Below are positions 46,226 through 53,573 of a stretch of DNA of 64,000 nucleotides, piece by piece. This stretch comes from Chryseobacterium viscerum (GTDB lineage Bacteria; Bacteroidota; Bacteroidia; Flavobacteriales; Weeksellaceae). The notes beneath the pieces were generated by a model that saw only the letters and a program-made list of their open reading frames with translations, did not search any database and was not told where the DNA came from. Made by a program: the position numbers and the translations under genes. Location: positions 124,001 through 188,000 of the forward strand of contig NZ_PPEG02000010.1 in the NCBI RefSeq assembly GCF_002899945.2, written 5' to 3'. Within the stretch, counting starts at the first letter, position 1. Each line of letters starts with the position of its first letter.

Positions 46226-46933
46226 ATGAAAAAAGATCATTTTTCACGATACAGTCGGCAGATATTTATTGAAGAAATAGGATTGGAAGGACAAAAGAAA
46301 ATTAAGGCTTCAAAAGTCCTTGTTATAGGAGCCGGAGGTTTGGGAAGTCCCGTTATACAATATCTGGCTGCCGCAGGGATAGGAACTTTAGGGGTTGCAG
46401 ATTTTGATCTGGTAGAACTCCATAACCTGAACAGACAGATTATTCATACCGAAAATAGAGTAGGAGTATCTAAGGTGAAGAGTGCTAAAATATTTGTAGA
46501 AGAGCTCAATCATCACGTGATATATAGAGAAATTGAAAAAAAAATAAATGAAGACAACGCTGAAGAACTTCTTTCACAGTATGATATTATAGTAGATGGA
46601 TCAGACAATTTTTCAACAAGATATCTGGTAAATGATACCTGTGTAAAATTGAAAAAGACACTCATTTATGGGAGTATTTTAGGATTTTCAGGACAAGTTG
46701 CCGTATTCAACCATAAAGGAAGCAAAAACCTGAGAGATCTATTTCCGGACCCTCCTTTTGATGAAGATGTACCGGATTGTGACAGTCTTGGTGTTTTGGG
46801 AGCTCTGCCAGGAATAATAGGAAGTATGATGGCCATTCAGACCTTGAAAATCATTACGGATCTTCCGGTGAGCTTAAATCAGCTGACTCTGGTGGATACG
46901 CTGGATTGGAGATTTCAAACCATAGATTTTTGA
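46226..46933 (+). CDS. thiF: ThiF/MoeB/HesA-family adenylyltransferase
   Basis: 235 residues. ATP loop GAGGLGS (35-41), Asp59, NLNRQI (68-73), DGSDNFSTRYLVND (124-137), and Cys185 in DCDSLGVLG, the position of the acyl-disulfide Cys of ThiF. The CxxC zinc pairs of E. coli ThiF/MoeB are missing and the C-terminus stops about 15 residues early. Adjacent to the thiamine operon with thiS, so ThiS activation is the best assignment; MoeB-like activity is an alternative. Confidence 0.88.
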   Translation: MKKDHFSRYSRQIFIEEIGLEGQKKIKASKVLVIGAGGLGSPVIQYLAAAGIGTLGVADFDLVELHNLNRQIIHTENRVGVSKVKSAKIFVEELNHHVIYREIEKKINEDNAEELLSQYDIIVDGSDNFSTRYLVNDTCVKLKKTLIYGSILGFSGQVAVFNHKGSKNLRDLFPDPPFDEDVPDCDSLGVLGALPGIIGSMMAIQTLKIITDLPVSLNQLTLVDTLDWRFQTIDF

Positions 46934-46985
46934 TGTAAATATAAACACTAATATTTTCACCAATAACACCACTTCAATATCAATA

Positions 46986-47015
46986 GGAACGGGCTTTAGC
47001 CCGTTTCACTTTTTA
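46986..47015 (+). terminator. terminator of thiF within a GGCTTTAGCC repeat
   Basis: AACGGGCT-TT-AGCCCGTT followed by TCACTTTTT. The core GGCTTTAGCC recurs 45 bp downstream. Confidence 0.75.
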
Positions 47016-47035
47016 ATACCATCCATTGGCTTTAG

Positions 47036-47049
47036 CCAAAACGTATTCC
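47036..47049. repeat. short palindrome TTGGCT-TT-AGCCAA
   Basis: Shares the GGCTTTAGCC core with the thiF terminator; a half-site GGGGCTAAAG also occurs near 63215. Possibly a dispersed intergenic repeat. Confidence 0.5.
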
Positions 47050-47056
47050 ACATCAA

Positions 47057-47092
47057 AAAAAATAGGCAGTAATTATGTACTGCCTATTTTTT
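47057..47092. terminator. bidirectional terminator behind the TonB receptor gene
   Basis: AAAAAATAGGCAGTA / TACTGCCTATTTTTT with a 6-nt loop, a perfect 15-bp stem, 10 bp from the receptor stop. Confidence 0.93.
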
Positions 47093-47102
47093 ATCTTAAG
47101 AA

Positions 47103-49331
47103 TTATTGTCCCTGCTGCATTACGCCGCCGTTATCTTCTTTTTTAGTACTATTGAGGATATTTGGATCTTCCTTCGCCAGCTTATTTCTGGTAGGAATCT
47201 TATAATTGATTGAGAATCCAAAGTTTCTCGTATCATATTTACTGCTGATCATTACCGGAGTTCCTTCTGGCGGATTAGAACGTACCTGCATCATCTGTCC
47301 GTTGAAAATATCATTCGCAAAAACAGAAAGCGTCAGACGGTTGTTCATAAATTTCTTCGTCAATGTAAGATCAAGCGAGTTGTTGAACGGTTTTTCTGCA
47401 GTGAAGTAGAAATATCCTGCTTTTGGAGTAAGATAGCTGTAATTGGCTGTCAGTTTGATGTCTTTAGGCAAGATAATCTGCGTCATGATATTGAAAATCC
47501 AGAAGCCTTTATTGTTCAGATTGTCAATTTCATGCTTCTGATAACCAGCATATAAATACATGAAGTTAATTTTATCAGGATTAAAATTAAATTTCATGAT
47601 TTCGCTAAAAGGTTTGCTGAAAATCATAAAAGGAACCGGTAATCCAACGTTGAAATTGTGAATTTTCATATTCGAAATATTCACTTGCTCATTGAAGAGT
47701 TTTCTTCCGTCTTTTCGGATAATCTGTGCTACTTGATTACTTGCTGAACTTACGCTATATCCAATGAATGCATAGTCAAAAGCTGATATTTTTAATTCAT
47801 AATTATCAAAAATAGTAGGCTGTAGATTCGGGTTACCGTTCACTTCTGTACTTGGCCCGGAGAAAGTTACGTTATTTGGATTCAGGGCAGAAATACTAGG
47901 TAAGCTGATTTTTTTGTTGTAATTCGCAGCAATATAAACCTGATTCATCACATTATACTGTACACTTGCATTCGGGAAAAGCTTAAATTTATTGAAAGGA
48001 ATCAAATCAGCCTCCACCAGCTTTGCATCTTTGTTGAAGAATCTTGTTACCCCTGTAATGTCATAATTTTCAGCACGGGTACCCAATGTGAAGTCAAACT
48101 TTTTCAGCTTAGCCTGAAATTCCAAATACGTAGAAGCCGTCTGTCTCTGATATTCAAGATTGGTTAGACCAAAACTTTCCGTATCATAATCCTGCCTTTC
48201 ATATAACCCTCCCAGGCTTATCTTTCCACCATCAAGAAGCTTAATGGGTTGAGCATAATCTACTTTGAAGTTGGTAATATTCATCACAGATTTATTGTTC
48301 AAAACATCTTTTAATCCATTCGTAGGACTATTGATTGGCAGGTTTGGAGCTGCTGCAAATGTACCATCTTGAAAGAAATTGTCCTGAGCAAACTTACTGT
48401 CAGATCTTGTATACCCCAACTGGAAGTCCAGCTTTTGAGATTTGTCTGCAAAACGCTTCTGATAAGTTACCACCGCTTCCTGTCTCAGGTTATTGGTATG
48501 AGCAACATCCGAAGAAGTATAAAAAGCTTCTCTTAAATCTTTTGGATTATTCTGAAAAGGTAAATCTCCATGACCGTTACTTAAAGTATAGTTATCATTA
48601 TTATTGTGATAAATATCGTAGTTTACTAATAATCTGTCTTGCCCTAAATCAAAAGTCAATCCTGATTTTGCAAAATATCCTCGTCCATATCTGTCGGTAT
48701 GACTCGATAGCAGCTCATCCTGCTGACCATTTAGCATACTTTCGCGGTAATTTTGACCCACATTCAGCTGCCAGCCGAAAAGTTTATTTCTTGCATTTAA
48801 ATTAACAGAATTCGTGGTTCTGTTTCTATATTTATCGTAATTCGTGAAAGAATAATTCCCTGAATACGTAGCTGTTAAATATTTATTGGCATTTTTGTTG
48901 GTAATGATATTCATGATAGCACCTCCGGAAGTCGCTGGAAATTCAGCGCCGGGCTGGGTGATCACTTCAATTCTTTCTACAGAATTGGCCGGCATTCCTT
49001 CAAGAAAAGAGTTCAATTCATTAGAGGTGATATTCAAAGGTCTTCCGTTCAGATATACATCCAGTATTTTTCCCTGATACATCATCCCCGCAATATCTGT
49101 TGATACAAGCCCCGGAAGTTTTTTGATTCCTTCCAAAACGTTTCCGTTATTCAGCTGAGGCTGCTCGGAAAAGTCAAAAATGGTACGGTCTGCTTTTTGT
49201 TCAACGGCTTTTTTAGTTTTGGTGATGACTACACCTTCAATTTGCTTTTCTTTATCAGCAGTAGTGTTCTTTTCTTGTGAGAAGACCAGCATAGAACTTA
49301 CCAGTGATAAAGCGAAGATAGTTTTTTTCAT
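47103..49331 (-). CDS. TonB-dependent receptor / outer-membrane beta-barrel protein
   Basis: 742 residues. Signal peptide 1-18 (cleavage near VFSQ), a TonB-box-like EGVVITKTKK, a plug domain (LEGIKKLPGLVSTD, VYLNGRPLNITSNELNSFLEGMPANSVERIEVITQPGAEFPATSGGAIMNIITNK) and a long beta barrel. There is no CarboxypepD-regulatory-like N-terminal domain and no SusD partner, so this is not a SusC-type glycan importer. Ligand unknown. Monocistronic. Confidence 0.92.
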   Translation of the reverse strand: MKKTIFALSLVSSMLVFSQEKNTTADKEKQIEGVVITKTKKAVEQKADRTIFDFSEQPQLNNGNVLEGIKKLPGLVSTDIAGMMYQGKILDVYLNGRPLNITSNELNSFLEGMPANSVERIEVITQPGAEFPATSGGAIMNIITNKNANKYLTATYSGNYSFTNYDKYRNRTTNSVNLNARNKLFGWQLNVGQNYRESMLNGQQDELLSSHTDRYGRGYFAKSGLTFDLGQDRLLVNYDIYHNNNDNYTLSNGHGDLPFQNNPKDLREAFYTSSDVAHTNNLRQEAVVTYQKRFADKSQKLDFQLGYTRSDSKFAQDNFFQDGTFAAAPNLPINSPTNGLKDVLNNKSVMNITNFKVDYAQPIKLLDGGKISLGGLYERQDYDTESFGLTNLEYQRQTASTYLEFQAKLKKFDFTLGTRAENYDITGVTRFFNKDAKLVEADLIPFNKFKLFPNASVQYNVMNQVYIAANYNKKISLPSISALNPNNVTFSGPSTEVNGNPNLQPTIFDNYELKISAFDYAFIGYSVSSASNQVAQIIRKDGRKLFNEQVNISNMKIHNFNVGLPVPFMIFSKPFSEIMKFNFNPDKINFMYLYAGYQKHEIDNLNNKGFWIFNIMTQIILPKDIKLTANYSYLTPKAGYFYFTAEKPFNNSLDLTLTKKFMNNRLTLSVFANDIFNGQMMQVRSNPPEGTPVMISSKYDTRNFGFSINYKIPTRNKLAKEDPNILNSTKKEDNGGVMQQGQ

Positions 49332-49440
49332 AATGTTTTTTACTGATATCCGGTTAGACGCTGAAAAAGAGAAATTGTTACGCTAAAATGGTGAAAATCG
49401 AAAAATTAAGCCAAATATTTTTTTATTTACGAAATAATTA

Positions 49441-49448
49441 TATCTTTG
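49441..49448 (+). promoter_or_regulatory. -7 element (TATCTTTG) of the leader/receptor transcript
   Basis: Exact TAnnTTTG match. Transcription would begin near 49455, at the 5' strand of the S-box-like stem. Confidence 0.6.
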
Positions 49449-49451
49449 TCA

Positions 49452-49522
49452 GGTAATTATCAAGAATCTCTAGATGGGATAGCAACCTGCAAAAACAAGC
49501 AAGGTGCTGCAATCGATAAGCC
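49452..49522 (+). ncRNA. compact S-box (SAM-I)-like leader element
   Basis: Blocks in order: TTATCAAGA (49457-49465; P1 5' strand plus J1/2), a mini-hairpin ATCTC-TAGAT-GGGAT (49466-49480), AGCAACC TGC ... GCA AGGTGCT (49481-49509; P3 with the S-box internal loop) and GATAAG (49515-49520; P1 3' strand). The wide P2 arm with kink-turn/pseudoknot and P4 are missing. The match to the conserved S-box contacts is seen directly; ligand binding is inference. Confidence 0.55.
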
Positions 49523-49575
49523 GGATCTTCCGGAAAAAATGTTTATCATTCTATCATTACCCCATCTTGAATTTT
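49515..49575 (+). promoter_or_regulatory. alternative pairing region of the S-box-like leader
   Basis: GATAA (49515-49519) can pair with a second TTATC at 49543-49547, enclosing a CCGGA/TCCGG hairpin, instead of closing P1. AGATGGG (49472-49478) can pair with CCCATCT (49561-49567), which is followed by a T-rich run. Both compete with the aptamer fold. Confidence 0.45.
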
Positions 49576-49676
49576 TGTTTTAAAGTTAAAATCAAATGTT
49601 TAAAGACAAGGGAAATCACCTTACATCAGTTATTTTTTATGCCTCGGATCATGAAGTGAGTCTTCATTATTCTGAT

Positions 49677-49721
49677 ATGTTCTCATGCCATTTCTACATG
49701 CGCATGTGTTGTTGTTTCTAG
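49677..49721 (+). CDS. putative Cys-rich leader peptide (MFSCHFYMRMCCCF)
   Basis: 14 codons, ATG to TAG. It contains four Cys, three of them consecutive (TGT TGT TGT) two codons before the stop, as expected for an attenuator that senses charged tRNA-Cys. A small hairpin ATGAAG/CTTCAT lies 10 bp upstream (49651-49667). A terminator-like hairpin follows 47 nt after the stop. Short and single-sequence evidence, so moderate confidence. Confidence 0.5.
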   Translation: MFSCHFYMRMCCCF

Positions 49722-49767
49722 TCTTTTCTATTTCTAAAAAATAATACAAACATTTCGAGCATCTATG

Positions 49768-49802
49768 GTAACCTTAAAAATTAAGGCTACAGGATTTTTT
49801 TT
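49768..49802 (+). terminator. terminator-like hairpin (attenuator) before the receptor gene
   Basis: GTAACCTTAA / TTAAGGCTAC (one A.C mismatch, loop AAA), then AGGATTTTTTTT. It lies between the Cys-rich leader peptide and the receptor start, so it would stop transcription unless bypassed. Confidence 0.7.
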
Positions 49803-49847
49803 GCTCAAAAAACAATTTTTAACAACAAAAAGTAAACAACAATCAAC

Positions 49848-52592
49848 ATGCATAATTTCAAAAAAAGAATCTTTGTTCCTTCTATTGCGCTTATCTCTAC
49901 ATTTTATTATGCGCAGACAGACACTTTACAATCTAAGAAAATAGATGATGTGGTTATTCTTGGGTCAAGAGGTTCCGGAAGATCACTCACAGATACACCC
50001 GTTCCGGTGGATATCATTAATATTTCTAAAATTTTAAAACAAAGTCCAACGAACAATATCAGCCAGGCTTTAAATTATATTGTACCTTCATTTTCATCCA
50101 CCTCTCATACGGTGAACGATGGAACTGATTTTGTAGATCCGGCTCTTTTAAGAGGGCTAGGTCCGGATCAGGTGTTGGTTTTACTCAATGGAAAAAGAAG
50201 ATATCAGTCTTCATTGATTAATGTTACCCTTACACCGGGAAGAGGATCTGTGGGAACCGATCTAAATGCTATTCCGGCCTTTGCTTTGGAAAAAATAGAG
50301 GTTTTAAGAGACGGGGCTTCTGCTCAATATGGTTCTGATGCCATTGCAGGAGTCGTTAATCTCGGACTAAAAAAGAGACTGGGACTTTCCGGACAGGTAT
50401 TTCTGGGAGGGTATGCTTCTCCTGTTACCAATAATTTCTCCGGGGGAGTGGATGGACAGACTATTTCTGTAGACCTTAACTATGGTGCTAAAATTGGAAA
50501 AACAGGATTCATTAATATTACAGGTTCTGCACAATACCGAGATCCTTATTCCAGAGCGGGAGTAAGGGAAGGTGATATTTTCAATGCTTATAATGCCATT
50601 AATTACAGAGCATTGCAGGATGGCGTTAATATTGACGGTCTGTATAAAAATATCACCAATACGTCCAATACTCAACAGATTATTAATACTGTTAAACAAT
50701 ATGCTGCCAAGGTAGATTATTTTGGAACTAATTTTCAATCTCAAATTTCGGGAGCCAACAGCATTTCCGATCTTCAAAAAATATTGGGTAAAGATGTTAC
50801 ATCACAGGAACTGAATTACAGAGGATTGGAAAGAAAAGATTTCAGCCTGAGAGCAGGTCAGTCTAAATTACAGTCGGGGCAGCTCTTTTTCAACTCTGAA
50901 ATTCCTGTGAATGATGATTGGAAAGTTTACTCATTCGGTGGTTACAGTTACCGTCTTGGAAATGCCGGAGGATTTTACAGACTTCCGAATACGGAAAGAA
51001 ACATCAATGCTGTTACTCCCAATGGATATCTTCCACAGATTGAAGCAGCGGTAAATGATTATTCTCTCGCAGCCGGAATCAAAGGAAAATGGAATGGCTG
51101 GAATGTGGATTTCAGCAATACGTTTGGGAAAAACACCTTTGGTTTTGGAGTTGTCAATACATTTAATGCATCACTTACAGATGGCTCTCCAAGAACTTTT
51201 GATGCCGGAGGATCTGAGTTCTCACAAAATACAGTTAATCTGGATTTCTCCAAAAAATATGATGTCCTGAAAGGATTAAACCTTGCCTTTGGTGCTGAAT
51301 ACCGACATGAAAACTATAAAGTGAATGCCGGAAAAGAAAACTCTTATGCTTCTTACGATATTTATGGGCGTGTGGTAACAGCCAAAACCCCTGAAAATGA
51401 AAAAGTAACTGATTTCTTCGGAAGTATAAGGCCAGCCGGAGCACAGGTTTTTCCAGGTTTTAGTCCGGAAAATGCTGTTTCGGGAAATAGAAACAGTATT
51501 GCTGCATATGCCGATGCAGAGCTGGAAGTTACGGACGGATGGTTGCTGGAAGGAGCTTTACGATATGAGAATTATTCAGACTTCGGGTCTACATTCAATT
51601 ATAAAGTGGCCACCAATGTAAAGCTGGCACCCAATCTAAACTGGAGAGGTGCTTTTTCTACAGGGTTTAGAGCGCCTTCTTTAGCTCAAATTTATTATAG
51701 TTCCACTTCTACATTGATTCAGCAGGGAAAAACTACACAAGTGGGAACTTTCAGAAATAATTCTGAAGCAGCACAGGCATTGGGTATTCCAAAATTAAAA
51801 CAGGAAACTTCGCAATCTTACAGCACAGGAATTACATGGAAAATTCCATCATTAAGTCTTACTTTTACAGCAGATGCTTATTTAATAAAGATTAAGGACA
51901 GAGTAGTGCTGACAGATCTTTTCTTCCGCCCTGATGGTAATTTTACCCCAGGTTCAGATCAGGCAGTTTTGCAAAGTGCTTTTGATCTGGCAAGGGCTAG
52001 TGCTGCTAACTTTTTTGCCAATGCGGTAGACTCTCAGACGAAAGGGTTGGATATTACTATTTCTCAGAATTCAAAGATTTCATCAGGGGTTTCTTTGGAG
52101 AATAATTTGGGAATCAATTTTAATCAGACCAAAAGAATCGGGGATATTCATGCTTCGCCTAAATTGATAAGCCAGATTGATAATTATTTTTCAGAGCCGA
52201 ACAGAGTCTATTTTGAAGAGGCGGTACCGCGCGTAAAAGCGACTTTATCCAATGTTTTAAGAGTTTCCGGGTTTACCTTCCTGCTGCGTAATTCGTTCTT
52301 TGGCAAAGTGACCGATGCGGATGTTTTAGACGCTAATTTTGACGGTGTGACAGGAAGTACAGAGCATTTTATCCTTAATAGCCGTTTTGTAACAGATTTA
52401 TCCGTAGGATATGATTTTAATAAAAATATTTCCGCAACGATCGGAAGCAATAACATCCTGAATATTCTGCCATCTAAAAGTCCGAATATAAGTTCATTAA
52501 CGGCCGATAATCAGTTTGTGTATTCCAGACAGGTTTCCCAGTATGGGATAGGAGGAAGGTTTTTGTTTGCAAGAATCGAATTCAGGTTCTGA
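49848..52592 (+). CDS. TonB-dependent receptor with sulfur-linked leader
   Basis: 914 residues. Signal peptide about 1-23 (cleavage near YYAQ), TonB-box-like region DDVVILGSRG, plug domain (VDPALLRGLGPDQVLVLLNGKRR, NAIPAFALEKIEVLRDGASAQYGSDAIAGVVNL) and a beta barrel ending in a terminal Phe (ARIEFRF). No SusD partner. The leader with an S-box-like element and a Cys-rich peptide suggests uptake of a sulfur-containing nutrient, but the ligand is not determined by sequence. Monocistronic with terminator. Confidence 0.93.
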   Translation: MHNFKKRIFVPSIALISTFYYAQTDTLQSKKIDDVVILGSRGSGRSLTDTPVPVDIINISKILKQSPTNNISQALNYIVPSFSSTSHTVNDGTDFVDPALLRGLGPDQVLVLLNGKRRYQSSLINVTLTPGRGSVGTDLNAIPAFALEKIEVLRDGASAQYGSDAIAGVVNLGLKKRLGLSGQVFLGGYASPVTNNFSGGVDGQTISVDLNYGAKIGKTGFINITGSAQYRDPYSRAGVREGDIFNAYNAINYRALQDGVNIDGLYKNITNTSNTQQIINTVKQYAAKVDYFGTNFQSQISGANSISDLQKILGKDVTSQELNYRGLERKDFSLRAGQSKLQSGQLFFNSEIPVNDDWKVYSFGGYSYRLGNAGGFYRLPNTERNINAVTPNGYLPQIEAAVNDYSLAAGIKGKWNGWNVDFSNTFGKNTFGFGVVNTFNASLTDGSPRTFDAGGSEFSQNTVNLDFSKKYDVLKGLNLAFGAEYRHENYKVNAGKENSYASYDIYGRVVTAKTPENEKVTDFFGSIRPAGAQVFPGFSPENAVSGNRNSIAAYADAELEVTDGWLLEGALRYENYSDFGSTFNYKVATNVKLAPNLNWRGAFSTGFRAPSLAQIYYSSTSTLIQQGKTTQVGTFRNNSEAAQALGIPKLKQETSQSYSTGITWKIPSLSLTFTADAYLIKIKDRVVLTDLFFRPDGNFTPGSDQAVLQSAFDLARASAANFFANAVDSQTKGLDITISQNSKISSGVSLENNLGINFNQTKRIGDIHASPKLISQIDNYFSEPNRVYFEEAVPRVKATLSNVLRVSGFTFLLRNSFFGKVTDADVLDANFDGVTGSTEHFILNSRFVTDLSVGYDFNKNISATIGSNNILNILPSKSPNISSLTADNQFVYSRQVSQYGIGGRFLFARIEFRF

Positions 52593-52616
52593 TAGATCAA
52601 GCTTAAATGTCTTAAT

Positions 52617-52648
52617 AAAAAAACAGAGAGTTTATCTCTGTTTTTTTA
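52617..52648. terminator. terminator behind the receptor gene
   Basis: AAAAAACAGAGA / TCTCTGTTTTTTT with a 5-nt loop, bidirectional. Confidence 0.9.
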
Positions 52649-52705
52649 TATTCTATTACACCATAAAGAATGAATTTTCTATGAGAGTGATGATTCTGAT
52701 TTTAT

Positions 52706-53545
52706 TTATTTCAGTGAAGAAAACTCAATAAAATCATATTCGGCGGAAGAAGAGAAAAGTTGTCTGAGTACTGCTGCATGCCCATTTCCTGCTATCACAA
52801 GAATTCGGTCTTCGCTGTTATGAGGAATTTTTTGAATATTGCGGAACATTCTCAGATTTCTGCTATACCAATACAATGCAAGCATATCTGCTCCATCAAA
52901 CTCTCTAAGTTTAAAATCTCCGCTCAGATAAGCTCCATATCCATACTGATGACTTTCTTTAGAATTCATGTAGGTAAATGTATCTAAAATCGATTTAAAA
53001 TTTTTCGGCTCAGAGCTTTTAAAGAAAGCATTAAACTGTTCGGAGATCACATCATCACTTTTAAAATCATAATCTTGGCTGAGGTTGTTAAAAAATGTAG
53101 AATCTGTCTTCCCAAATTTTGTCTGGAGATCATTCCAGATCGATTCTGCATCTATACTGAACAGTTCTTTGATTTTTAGTTCATTGGCTATTCGCATAGC
53201 AAACTGATAGCGCTCATCTCTTTCTTCTCGGTGTTTTCCCTCACCGTACTCTTTCAGTTTTTGATTTGCATTCCAGTTTGGCCAGGCTTCTATCGCAATT
53301 TTTGTAGGCTTAAATTTTTTGATGTACTCTACAAGTTCAGTAACTTCCTTTGCCGTTTTGGGAGACAACACGTCTATCTGGTCTTCTTTTTTTGTTTTAT
53401 GAGCGTCAAGATTAGGATACTCAAAATGGAATGAGCCTACCACCAGGACTTTAGTCTTTGGATTTTGAAAATAATCGGAGGGCTTTTTCTGAGCAAAAAT
53501 AGATGTTGATAAACATAGTAAGAAAATATAAATAAAGGTTTTCAT
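52706..53545 (-). CDS. DUF5694 domain exported protein
   Basis: 279 residues with a signal peptide (1-18, cleavage near IFAQ). VLVVGSFHFEYPNLDAHKTK and the C-terminal LVIAGNGHAAVLRQLF recall TraB/erythromycin-esterase-like folds (GxxHF and GxGH motifs). The DUF5694 assignment is from memory of these motifs; the substrate is unknown. It ends 114 bp from the previous gene and lies 28 bp behind the outer-membrane protein gene, so it may be co-transcribed with it. Confidence 0.8.
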   Translation of the reverse strand: MKTFIYIFLLCLSTSIFAQKKPSDYFQNPKTKVLVVGSFHFEYPNLDAHKTKKEDQIDVLSPKTAKEVTELVEYIKKFKPTKIAIEAWPNWNANQKLKEYGEGKHREERDERYQFAMRIANELKIKELFSIDAESIWNDLQTKFGKTDSTFFNNLSQDYDFKSDDVISEQFNAFFKSSEPKNFKSILDTFTYMNSKESHQYGYGAYLSGDFKLREFDGADMLALYWYSRNLRMFRNIQKIPHNSEDRILVIAGNGHAAVLRQLFSSSAEYDFIEFSSLK

Positions 53546-53573
53546 AGTATTGCTTTTTTTGTTGGTTTAAAAA

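Noticed and set aside
48335-48805. Plus-strand open frame of 156 codons inside the TonB receptor gene at 47,103
   Set aside because: Antisense shadow of the barrel region; no promoter or homology recognised.
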